Shown here piece by piece: positions 32,508 to 42,298 of a stretch of 64,000 bases of DNA (the first letter of the stretch is position 1; each line of letters begins with the position of its first letter). The DNA comes from Isochrysis galbana. Lineage: Eukaryota > Haptophyta > Isochrysidales > Isochrysidaceae. Below the pieces are notes generated by a model. The model made no database searches, was not told the origin of the DNA, and saw only the letters and a program-made list of their open reading frames with translations. Made by a program: the position numbers and the translations under genes. The DNA lies in assembly GCA_018136815.1 (NCBI GenBank), contig CM030934.1, positions 5,665,318 through 5,729,317 of the forward strand. Reading direction: 5' to 3'.

Positions 32508-32690
32508 GGCAGCGCCGAAGGACGCTGAAGGACGCTGCGGGTCAGCGCTGAAGGACGCAGAAGGACGCAGAAGGACACTGAAGGACGCTGAAGGACGCGC
32601 TGCGGGACACTGCTGAAGGACACCGCTGAAGGACGCGGGGGGGGCGCTGAGGGACGCTGGGGAACGCTGAGGGACGCGCTGGGGGACTTT
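32508..32690. repeat. GAAGGACGCT minisatellite
   Basis: About fifteen imperfect copies of a 9-13 bp unit (GAAGGACGCTGA, GAAGGACGCA, GAGGGACGCT), followed by G-rich sequence to 32960. Confidence 0.85.
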
Positions 32691-32964
32691 CGCGCGGGGG
32701 GGGGTGAGGGAAGAGAAGACGGCGTCTCAACGCGCGGACGCGGAAGGGAGCCGCCGTCTCGGCGCGCGGAGGGGGGGGTTAGCGGGCCGGAGGGGGGAAG
32801 GAAATCTGCGGAGGGGGGGAAGGACCGCCGTCTCGGCGCGCGGAGGGGGGAAATCAGGGAATGGAGAGAGAGAGGGGAGGGAGGAGAGCTGCGAAAGGGG
32901 GTGAGGACTGCGGGGGGGGGGGGGGGGGACTGCAGAGGGGAGGGGAAACTGCAGAAGGGGGGGA

Positions 32965-33367
32965 TGTCGCATTCGCGAGCCTCTGCAGGCTATTTTGCTA
33001 TCTTTCCGCTCTACCGTTATAACCGCGATGGTAAATCATCAATCTTCGTTCTCATATCTATCTATACGTCTACGCCAAATGTCTCGGAACTCGCGTAACT
33101 GTTCGAATCCCCGATAGAATTCAAAAGGCCTCGCCTACCGATGTGCTATGAAATATTGCTCGATCTTCGATTGTTGCTATGAGAAAACGCTACCGATTGG
33201 ACGCTTGCTCTCCGCCACCGTCACCGCTGTCGCTTTGTCGCCATGTGGCACACAAATGTGAGGAGCCGCAACGCGCAACGCCCCACTTCTCTTGATGGTA
33301 AGGTACTCGAACGTATCGTCCGTCCGACCGCTCAACATCAGGGGATGTTTCGATCTTAGTCGGGGGG
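32965..33367 (+). mobile_element. Deleted LTR element: 5' LTR piece, internal remnant, PPT
   Basis: 32965-33075 is nearly identical to 33368-33478. Between them, about 290 bp of unrelated sequence ends with the polypurine-like GATCTTAGTCGGGGGG, directly before the next LTR start at 33368. This layout is that of an LTR retrotransposon reduced to its edges. Confidence 0.6.
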
Positions 33368-34381
33368 TGTCGCATTCGCGAGCCTCTGCAGGCTATTTTG
33401 CTATCTTTCCGCTCTACCGTTATAACCGCGATGGTAAATCATCAATCTTCGTTCTCATATCTATCTATACGTCTACGACGTCTCCACGCTTCTATCAATC
33501 ACTACACTTCATTCAATGTTGGTCTACCATTATATCCACGTGGCCAAGCAGCTTCTACAGGCTTCTACTTCTACTCGGAATATGCTCTAGCTCTGGACTG
33601 ATCACCCAGGCATGGAGATCAAGGGAGTAGTAAGCACGTGTCGATGAAGACCAAGGAAGTAGCGAGCATCTTGCTTGCTAAAGTACACCCTCAAGAACCT
33701 CAAGCATCTAAGACTCTGTAAGTCTAACACCTCCGTAAGCTTCTAGACTTTTTAAGTCTACCAGCTACTCCATGGCTAAGCTACGGAAAGCTATAGGTAA
33801 AGTGCACGCCGCTGTGCTTGCGTTGAGACGCTATTCGCCGATGAATCTTGTAGGATCTTCACTAAGCATGGATGAATCCCTTTCGCGCCTTTTCTGTGTG
33901 CAATCCTTCTCTAGGACGACGAGACGACGAGTTCTCTTCTGGCCAATTGGTTCCTTCTTTGCTCTCTCTGTTCACCCACCGTGGCTTTCGCTCCCGTGTT
34001 TATTACGTGTTGCCCTTGTTTATGTTAGAAAGTGGTGTGGCGTGTCTTCGTACGCACCCAGCAACCGTCGCAGCGCTCTGCGATCGAAGCCGTACCGTGA
34101 CCCCTCGTACCCTTGAGCCCCTACTGCCTTGTGTGTGGTCTCTCGCTAGAAATCACCCACTAGAGATTGATTCAATCTGTTCCTATGGACCCATCACCAC
34201 CCTCTGCACCGCAAAATCCGCCCTCGCCGCCGCGCGCGGACCCCGTCACCACTGCACCCGTGCCCAAGCCTTCCCAAGTATCTTCACCCGCTACCCAAGT
34301 TGATAGGCCGCCTACGGACGCGTGGGTTGCCAAGGATGGAGTCTCAGGAGCCTTACCCGGATCCTGGGAACAGTCCATCTC
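33368..34381 (+). repeat. LTR, about 1.0 kb (family 2)
   Basis: Begins TGTCGCATTCGCGAGCCTCT and ends CAGTCCATCTCCACA. The end is fixed by comparison with 48350-48606, where similarity also stops exactly after CTCCACA. It contains a Pro-rich open frame (MDPSPPSAPQNPPSPPRADP from about 34184) near the end. A GGGG(G/A) flank on both sides might be a target duplication, but it overlaps low-complexity DNA. Confidence 0.65.
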
Positions 34382-34720
34382 CACAGGGGAGGGAATGCAG
34401 AATGCAGAGAAGGGGGGGGAAGGAATGCAGAGAGGGGGCCCAGTTCTGTTACCTGCATTTCTTACCTTAAACGTTAAACGCGTGGACAATTACCGTAACG
34501 GTAAAAGTAAAACTCGAATCTTCGAATTTCGAGACGAAAATCGGCGGACCAGGATTTGAGCCCAGGGGGAATCCGAGTCTGCACGCCTTGAGTGACCACG
34601 ACGAACATAGAAGACGATATAAAACGACGAAGGCACGTACCCATGCCGAAATATTCATGCCAGGAGGTCTGAATACAACAGCGGCACGACACTGCAGACA
34701 GGCTCGTTTACTGCCATGAG
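34382..34720 (-). repeat. Dispersed repeat, inverse of 11.2-11.5 kb
   Basis: The reverse complement of the 11170-11500 repeat, directly abutting the LTR end. No coding role was seen. Confidence 0.75.
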
Positions 34721-35440
34721 GCCCTAGCGCTCCGCACCAAGATGCAAAAGCAAGGGTCTAAGGCAGCAATGTGTGAATGGGATCTTTCAGATTCGGACTC
34801 AAACGCATCGGACGAAGATGACGTGGAACATCTCAAAGTCTAGTTGATATTGATGTACCGCGTGTGCATGCGCGCCTCTCTTGCTCTTTGTTTGCAGCTT
34901 TCAGCTTTGCGCTTTGCGGTGAGCGATGCAGTCAGTGCACATGTGCATAGGCATAGGTAATACTATAGTACATATCATATATAATACATAAAATGTGGAA
35001 TTATGTACGTGTTGGCCGATTTGTTTGAAAGGTTGAGCGCGTGTCGCGTGTAGACCCTGCTCCTGAGTTAGCCTACTACAACACAGCAATACATTTCATC
35101 TCCCACGCGTACACCGGCGCCGGCGTACCCTCACTCACGTACGCCAGCACCGCTGGCGCCGGCGTACGGGAATTCGGTATTCATGGTATTCAAGAGGGCC
35201 ATTTTCAATACATGTATTTGTATCACACAACTCATAAGGCGACAAAAATCGATCCTCGAAATCCAAATCCCGCGCAGCATGTGTCTGTGGGATGATTTCA
35301 GATCACCTGCAGGGTCTCGGTCCCAGTAGAGCTCTACTCAAACAAAACCAGAAACCAAAACTATCGCTCGGTCGGCCGCTCGGTCGCCGTCGCCGTCGTC
35401 GGTCGGCCATCCATCCAGCCGTGAATATCGTGCCCCCCCC
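34721..35440. other. Intergenic; no gene seen
   Basis: A palindromic cluster (GGCGCCGGCGTAC repeated at 35115-35165) is the only distinct feature. The last 80 bp before the next gene are C/T-rich. Confidence 0.35.
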
Positions 35441-35536
35441 TCCTGCCCCACCTCTTCTCCCCCCCCCCCCCCCCCCGCCCCCCCTCTCTTCCCGGCTTCC
35501 CGTTGTCGCAGGCTGTTTGGCTGTTTTCTTCCCGCG

Positions 35537-35896
35537 ATGGGCGACTCGGCACCCATGCTGCTCACCGTCGTGCTCTTCGGGTCCGACCGGGCGAGCCAGT
35601 TGTGCCAGCCCGCCTTCATCAAGACGAGCGGGACAACGCCCATCCGCAAGCTCGTCGCTTGCTACTGTAGGTGGCTCAGCATGCCAGAGTCAGCCATCGT
35701 GCTCGACTACAACGGCGAACGGCTTGCAGACCCTTCTGCCACGCCGCATCAGCTAGGCCTCGCCAACGGCGCCACGTTCAACGCGATGCTTGTCGATGGC
35801 GAGCAGCTAAGAACGCCTCCCACCGGACTCCCCTTCCTCGACGTGACAGATTCCGAGCTTTCAGCGCTCGCAGACATGCTCTCGGTCACTAGTTGA
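35537..35896 (+). CDS. SUMO-like (Rad60-SLD type) domain protein
   Basis: A 119-codon intronless frame from ATG 35537. Residues 8-85 match the ubiquitin-like fold of the SUMO/Rad60-SLD group: a first strand MLLTVVLF, then TTPIRKLVACYCRWLSM (helix, where SUMO has pLkkLmeaYcer), AIVLDYNGERLADPSATPHQ (SUMO: fRFlFDGqrI...dTPxqL) and LGLANGATFNAML. The tail continues about 30 residues (PFLDVTDSELSALADMLSVTS) and has no diglycine, so it should not be conjugated. It could instead dock SUMO-pathway enzymes or act as an adaptor (inference). Most SUMO proteins are about 95-100 residues plus GG. A C-rich tract ends about 40 bp before the start. Confidence 0.7.
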   Translation: MGDSAPMLLTVVLFGSDRASQLCQPAFIKTSGTTPIRKLVACYCRWLSMPESAIVLDYNGERLADPSATPHQLGLANGATFNAMLVDGEQLRTPPTGLPFLDVTDSELSALADMLSVTS

Positions 35897-36679
35897 CGGC
35901 AAGGTCACCACTCACAGCGAATGCAGAGCGTACTCGTTCTTCGGTTGCCCTCACAGCTGGAGCAGGGAGCTCTAATGTCGACAGTCGGGCGTATCTTGAG
36001 GGAGAGAGACGTGACGCGCAATGTTAGAGCAGATAAGGTGCATGGCTATGCACCAGGCGGCATTTCGAACCATCATCTAGTCGAGTGCGGGGCAAGCATG
36101 AGTGGCACCTTGCAAAGCTTGGGTGGTGGCTCATGTCCACCAGATGTGATGTGTGCTTGCATATCGCTAAAGTTCTGCGGTCGACGAATTCGACCCGTTT
36201 ACCAGAAGCAGCTGAAAGAAGTGTTCTGCCGGAAGCAGCCGAAGTATAGGCGTTGGTAATGGAGGCCACTTTGATCTTTTCTCGTCAAGCAAGGATATTT
36301 CCCTTTCTTGCAAAGTGCATAATGCATGAGAATAAAACACTCTTTTAAAAAACTTTTTGATGTGCTCGCCTCGCTCGCGGCCTTGGGCCTCTACCATGCA
36401 GCCACGCCCGGATTCTGGCTACTACTTCTAGCTAGGGCGGACCCATCGCACGCACCGTGCTGCCTGGAAGGCGCAACCTGCAACCTGAGGTTCTTTTTTT
36501 CTTTTTTTCTTTCGGCCGGCACCCCTCAGAAGGTGCAACCTAAGGTCCAGGTTTTTTTTCACTCCCGCAACCCCCCCCCCCCCCCCCCCGTTTTGGTATG
36601 AAACTAAAAGAGCACCCACACATTGGAGGGTAGACCGTCGACTCGTCGACTCGCCACCCCTTATTTTAGGGCTCGTCCG
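35897..36679. other. Downstream intergenic; no gene seen
   Basis: A frame at 35921-36259 has no recognisable domain and lies in probable 3' untranslated sequence. A T-rich run and a C run occur at 36490-36590. Confidence 0.3.
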
Positions 36680-37880
36680 AGGCGCACCGGCGCACCCGAT
36701 CTGAACGTTAGCACCACTACTGCCACTAGCCCGGTACTATCACGACACCCCTCAGCGCACCTGCCTGTACGCCTTGACGTGTGCTGTCACGCTGTCACTA
36801 GACACACACGCATATGCACCCCTCCGAATCTCCCCCCTCGCAAACCCCCGGCTCCCATTATAACTCCCCACAAGCTATAATGAGGGAAAACCCATTGAGG
36901 CGGACCGACCTACGTCGGGCGACTCTCCGGGAAAAAGCACCGGGGGGGGGAAGGAACCTCTCGTCATGAAAAGAAACGGCCCTTACAGCTCTCGCCGCGA
37001 GCTGTCCTCGAGAAATAAAAGACTGCGCCTCGAGATACCTGCCACCGTGGTTCCCGTAGACGCCTTGAGCCTCTCCCTCCTCATCCCCCTCCGGTCGCCA
37101 GCCGCCTCCCTCCGCCCGTTTGCTAACGCAAACGAGTCCCGTTTCTCACCGCACTCCATCGGGGGGGGTGCAAAAAAAACCCCCTCTCCCTCTCTCCGTT
37201 CTCCTCCACCTCTGTCCCTGCGGCGCGTCGCCATGCGGCGCGCCACGGCCTGCTCTCAGAGGCCCTTTGGGGGCTCCCAGAGGGCCAGCCAGGGCAGCTC
37301 AGGGGGCAGTGGAGGCTAGGGCTCAGCCCCTGGCCCCCCCCGCCTCTCCCACGCTTGCCTTGCTGGCCCTGGGAGCCGCCCGAAGCCCTCTGTCTGCCTG
37401 GCGACCAGGGATGGGGGGGGGAGTCAGCTCGAGGGCAGGCCCATGCTGGGCGTGGGAGTGCGAGTCAGGGCCCGCGCCCAATAGGGGTCTGGCCAGAGTG
37501 TTGATTGCCCAGCCCCTGCGCCAGAGGGCAGGGGCTAGGGTTGATTGTACGGGCCCACCCCGGAGGCCCGGGGGGTGTCCGCGATGGAGAGAGGGGGGCG
37601 CGAGGCCCCCATTGACCCCCACTTATAAAAGTAGGTTGCGTCGGGGTCCTCCTGGGGTTCTAATCCTCCGTCCTTCTGGCTCCTGCTGGCTGGGCGGGCT
37701 GCGGGATGAGGGATGATAGCAGATAGCTGTTTTCTGTTTTCCTGAGTAGATCGATGTAAGTGGTGGTTGGTTTGGCGAGCGCGGTAGTCGCCCACACTAC
37801 AATCTTGTCCCACGATCTCAAGATGGGTGCGGATGATTGATATGCAGTTTCCATTGTGTCGAATCCAAGTAGCAAGTAGC
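36680..37880 (-). repeat. Dispersed repeat family R-A, copy 1
   Basis: Shares with 61600-62290 (reverse orientation) and 58620-58870 the blocks CCGACCTACGTCGGGCGACT, AAAAGCACCGGGGG, TTGCTAACGCAAACG-type and AGCGCACCTGCC. The 37200-37340 part also matches 17880-18030. A minus-strand frame (37660-37875) encodes the MET/AMSW-like peptide of the 17787-18311 frame. It is likely a mobile element of unknown class. Confidence 0.7.
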
Positions 37881-38293
37881 AAGTAGCAAGTAGCGTTGGG
37901 CGGAAGATATGTAAGATATGCAGCTCATTTGTGTGCGATATTTAATGTACTATCGGTTGCGCGAGTGTCTATAGGATGCGACGAGACTAACATGGAGGTG
38001 CAACATATTATATGCGTGTGCACGATAAGCCAACACCAATAGTCGCTCAACATACAACATGTACATGTGTCGATATCGCGAGTACCGCAGAACGCGACGA
38101 TCGCTGCTCCAAGGAGAGCGAGCGTGCCTATTCATGTTCCACTATGCAGCACCGATCTAAAAGCCCGAACGGTGAACTTCAAGCATAGGCCAAAGGAACT
38201 CCCTCCTTGCATGCGGTTTTCTTCCCACTACTAGAAATGCTCACCTACACCGACCCTCCCTCTTCACCACTGCACCTGCGTGCATGACACGCG

Positions 38294-39038
38294 TCAGCGA
38301 TGCATCTCAGCAACCGGCGGCGCTCCTGCCGGCGAGCTGCCGGCGCCAGGGGCTGGCTTGAGAAACCCGACCTCAGGAGCTAGCGAGAGGAAGCAGATCG
38401 CGCATACAGGCCCATTGACAGGATCTTTGAATGGGAAGGCCTGAGCACTCCTGCAGCAGAGGCACTTGGACATCCCCATGCACAATACGTCCGGGATCTG
38501 CGAGTGGAGACGGATTTCGCATCAGCTACTGGCGCAGGTAAGCATATCAAGAGTGAACTAGCACGCCCTGGGGTGGACCAGCACGCTCTGGATGCTGGAC
38601 GTCGAGCGCGCACGAGGGCGAAGGGTGCACTCTAGCCAGGGAGGTTGGTCAGGCCTTCAGCGCACACACCTTGATGCCGCAGGTGCAGCATGGCAGGCCG
38701 AGCTTGAGGATGAAGTTGTCCTCACTGATCAGGCCGATTGGATGAGGCTCCTCGTTCGCCGCAATGCAGCACTTCTCCTCGAGGCAGAGGCACTCATTGG
38801 TGCCCTTGCAGCCAATGAGGATGTCATCGGTGTCAATCTGCCAAGAGCAAGGGGTGGGTGAGGCTCTGTGGTGGGGTTGCGGTGGCGCGCCGCGGTCAGA
38901 CGGGCGGGGCCTATGCATCTGGTGAATGCAAAAGCCCCGGCAATCGCGCGCACGAGCGAGCTGGCCGACAGGGAGGCGGAGAGGGAGTCTTACCTCGTTG
39001 AAGCAGCAGATGCAGCCGGAGAACATTCCCTTGACCAT
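38294..39038 (-). CDS. Cysteine-rich protein, three exons
   Basis: Exon 1 is 38994-39038 (MVKGMFSGCICCFNE), exon 2 is 38670-38837 (IDTDDILIGCKGTNECLCLE to CCTCGIK), and exon 3 is 38294-38497 (IPDVLCMGMSKCLCCRSAQA to PVAEMHR). Introns of 156 and 172 bp have GTAAGA and GTGTGT donors and CAG acceptors; all exons are phase 0. The 138-residue product has about 17 Cys arranged as C-x-CC, CLCLEEKCC, PCCTCG, CLCC and CAICF, followed by a Pro/Gly tail. It looks like a small Cys-rich protein family I associate with marine protists, function unknown. Disulfide or metal binding is inferred from the Cys. No signal peptide is evident. The second intron could instead be read through to a stop at 38649. Confidence 0.65.
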
Positions 39039-39208
39039 GGCTGAAGGGGCGAGGTAGAGAGAGAGGTCCTATAGGGGGGAAGGGGGGAGGAGGGTATGTC
39101 ATCTACGCTGGCTCGAGAAGCCGAGCCTCAGAGGGGGGGGGGCAGGGGGCTTGCAAGGGGGGTTGTCTGCCCTGTGCACACCTCTAAACGCCAGGAGAAA
39201 AAGGTAAG

Positions 39209-39232
39209 GAGAAGGGGGGGGGGGGGGGGGGG

Positions 39233-39318
<86 letters not shown>

Positions 39319-39320
39319 GA
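39209..39320. repeat. Poly-G followed by (GA)n
   Basis: An approximately 18-base G run, then about 45 GA units. On the sense strand of the Cys-rich gene this is (CT)n followed by C-run, ending 170 bp before its ATG, the same order as at the 16383 gene. Confidence 0.9.
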
Positions 39321-39329
39321 GACTGCTGC

Positions 39330-41268
39330 TCTCTCCTGTCTCGACGGCAGGCTGTCCTCACATGCTGGGATTTTCGGTGCGAGTCTCACGGTTTGACGGT
39401 GTGTCGCTCGGCAGATGATCTCTCCTCTTCATGAGAGATTTCTTGAGAGGAAGAGGGGGCGATTCTCTCTGCCTTCTCCTCGGCGTTCGACAGCTCGAAT
39501 CCTTTTCTCTCTGAAAGAGTTGGTGTATTCTTCTGAAAATGGATGATGGATGTAGCTGGTAATTCTAGGTGAAGTTCTCTTGTGCTGAGAGTTCTGACTG
39601 CCCTCGATCATCAAGTTCAGAGAGACAAGGGCCCAACCGAGGAGATGAGAAAACGAGGGATATTAGAGAGCTGGTAACTGGGAGGGAGAGAGGGAAGAGG
39701 GGGACGGAGAGAGAGAGACCTGGAAACAAGGGGGGGGCGAGAGAGAGAGAGCGGGGGGGGAGAGGGGAGAGAGAGAGGGAAGAGAGAAAGGGGCGGCGCG
39801 CCTCCTTTCGAAGTCTCCCTCTCGCTCTCCCTCCTCCCTACCCCTCTCCCTTTCTTCTTTGCTCTCTCTCAAGTCTAAAGGGCCATCCGCAGCGGATCTC
39901 GCGGCGCGCCTCGGATTCAAACCACGCACGCAGAGAGAGAGAGAGAGGGGGGGGGGGGGGAAGGAGATCACTTCGGCGAGAGCACCCGCCCCCCTCGCCG
40001 CCGCTCGCCCCCCCCGCGGCGGCCCCCCCTTCCCCCTCCCCCCCCGCGCGGAGCGAACCCAGCGCCCTCTCTCGGCCCCCCCCCGCCGCCGCCATTGACC
40101 CTCCCAACTGCAACGGCCGAGGGCCCGCGAGCGGTCTGCCCCAACCCGATGCGGAGTGGACCCCCTTGCCCACAGTCGGGAAATTGAGTACAAATCCGTG
40201 GAACGCGCGATTCTTGTATAAAATCTGGCAGGGCAAGTTAGACTCAGGCTCAGTCTACGCGACCGCCGATCGCGAATCGAGACCCTTAGGGCCGGTCTAC
40301 GCGACCGCCGATCGTTTCGAAAAGCATCGGGAGTCTGGATCTCGAAAAACAAGAAAAACAAGAGAGGGTCGAAATCGAGACCCCACTAGGAGTACTGTAG
40401 CAACTCTTGTTTTTCAACTCCCGATTTTCTGCGGGTCGACGCGGGGGGGGGGAGGAATGTCAACCCAGATCTCGCCCGAGGAGCCTGCGCTGCCCTCCAC
40501 AGCCGCCGGTGCGCGCGGCGTGCGCGCGTAGAAGGCCCAGTTGGGCCATCACATGCCCTCCATTCTCTCTCCAACCCGGCCGGTGGCCCGTGCATCGTAC
40601 CGCAGGTGTCACGGAGGAGACGGCTGGACAATCGGCGACGATGCGCAATCGAGCTCAAGCACACCTCTCCGAGCTTGCGCTGCCGTGCACCACCTCCGGT
40701 GCGCGCCACGGCCCCAGTTGCCCCACATGCCTCATGCCCTCCCTGCACCCCCTCTAACCGCAGCGGCAATGCCGCACATGCCGCGCAGGTGTTACGCAGC
40801 AGGGTGGGGCCGCATTGGCCTTGGGGGCCTCACAGCCGCCTCGTTCCGCATCGCGGAACTCACCCTACAACGAGGCGACGAGGCTGGCCAACGCCCTCTC
40901 CATCAGCCATCACAAACTATCTTTTAAAAAGATAGGGTCATGGAGCTAGGGCCAGGCAGAAATATTCCGAAAAATCTGCCCCCAAATATTCCGCGACGAT
41001 ATCCCGTTTATATCCCGGGAGGCTGCCCAAATATCCCCAAAATATGTGTCGTCTAGTCGTCTATGTCTATGAGTTTTGTTTTGGGCTAGTGCGCAGGGCC
41101 CTCCTTTCTCCCTCCTTCCTATTCTTTGCTAGCTTGCACATACATTGTTGTTTGCACCATGACCATGATGTGTGTTGTAGGGAGTAGTCTTAATTACATT
41201 GGTATTGGACTTGGCACATCACACATCACACTTCATTCACACATCACGCTCTTGATTCTTGATTCCGC
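39330..41268. other. Low-complexity and repeat-rich intergenic region
   Basis: 39690-39790 and 39920-39960 are GA/G-rich. 40080-40110 is C-rich. An imperfect 80-bp direct repeat lies at 40478-40562 and 40665-40745 (shared GCGCTGCC, CCGGTGCGCGC, CATGCCCTCC). Plus-strand open frames here are compositionally simple and are not credible genes. Confidence 0.5.
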
Positions 41269-41507
41269 TTATTGCGGTTGTAACGCAACAAGACAGATGC
41301 CTCCACTTGATCAGCCAGAGAGCTTGCACGCAAGGAAGGAAACATACAACACGCTAGCAAAGAAAACACACGCTCACACGAAGCAGAATTAGGAGTGAGA
41401 GACAAAGCAATCCTTGCAGCCAATGCCCAAGTTGGAAACTTGTTGCAGTTTGATGACCACCATGCAAGGACGCCAGCTGTGAATGCCTTCGGGTCACTAT
41501 GTTCCAG
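41269..41507 (-). pseudogene. hAT transposase C-terminal part (interrupted)
   Basis: The minus strand encodes a hAT dimerisation domain: AGVLAWWSSNCNKFPTWALA, ARIALSLTPNSASCERVFS, SLADQVEASVLLRYN. These match the W-W...FP.L...A...L..PAssa.sERvFS...N...L.Y pattern of hAT transposases. The upstream half lies at 47831-48240, separated by the gypsy element. Removing the insert and one TCCAG copy puts both halves in one frame. Internal stops and loss of the rest of the protein mean it is inactive. Confidence 0.8.
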
Positions 41508-42269
41508 TGTCGCATTCGCGAATCGACACTCGTTAGGCTTCGCTCTTCTCTTCGTCGTTCGGTATTTATCGTTATAATTCTCTCGTTCTCGTTCTCGGTC
41601 AAAAGCTTCGCTTGGATGCATGGGATCGTGGGTTGTGGAGCGCCCTCTCTCTTTCTCTCGAAAGAGAAGGGAAGTTTCCCTACCTTTCTTCCTCCCAGGC
41701 GCCTCGCAGATAGGTTTAATTTGCTATCTCCCCTGCGGTTCTTTATCTGCTTCTGGGGGCAATCAGTTCTAATTTGCGACCTCTTCGTATCTCCCCCTTA
41801 GGCACATCGCACTCCTTTCGTCTTATTTGGTAGGTCTCTTGGAATCTTGTGCAGCAGGATTGCCCCTCGTTTCCGTTATGGTGCGATTCCCGTTCCAGAC
41901 AAGAACGCCGACAGATCGCCCTTTGATCGTCGTCCGTCGTTGTCTGATCGGAGTGTTTGGGTTTGATTTCAGTCGAGTTATGTGAGAAAGTCGTGGGGCG
42001 AGAGTCGGGGTGTTTTCCTGGGTGTCGTTGTCCGTCGTCCTGTCGTCAGTCGTCATCCGTCGTCGCTCTCGCTCTCGTCGCTCTCGCTCTCGTAACACTC
42101 AGACCTTACAATCCCTCCTCGCCTCGCCAGCCCCTGCCACCACAGCCCTCCTCACACTCACCCTCGCCTCTCGCCGCTCGCTCAATGTCGCTTTCGCCGC
42201 CGTCCTCGCCCTCGCTCAAGCCCGCCTGCCCGCCTTCCTCTGCTGACGGGCTTCAGCCCGTCAGCACCT
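41508..42269 (+). repeat. Truncated 5' LTR of gypsy element
   Basis: Aligned with 46978-47739 at a constant offset of 5470 bases with only a handful of differences. Starts TGTCGCATTCGCGAATCGAC. The final 86 bp of the LTR are missing. Confidence 0.9.
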
Positions 42270-42298
42270 GACCTGTAACTCTTCCTGCGTACTCGCCG

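Noticed and set aside
35921-36259. 112-codon open frame after the SUMO-like gene
   Set aside because: No domain, and it begins 25 bp after the stop of a clear gene, so it is probably 3' untranslated sequence.
39569-40531. 320-codon open frame on the plus strand
   Set aside because: Almost entirely Arg/Glu/Gly/Pro low-complexity from GA- and C-rich tracts. Open frames in GC-rich simple sequence are expected.
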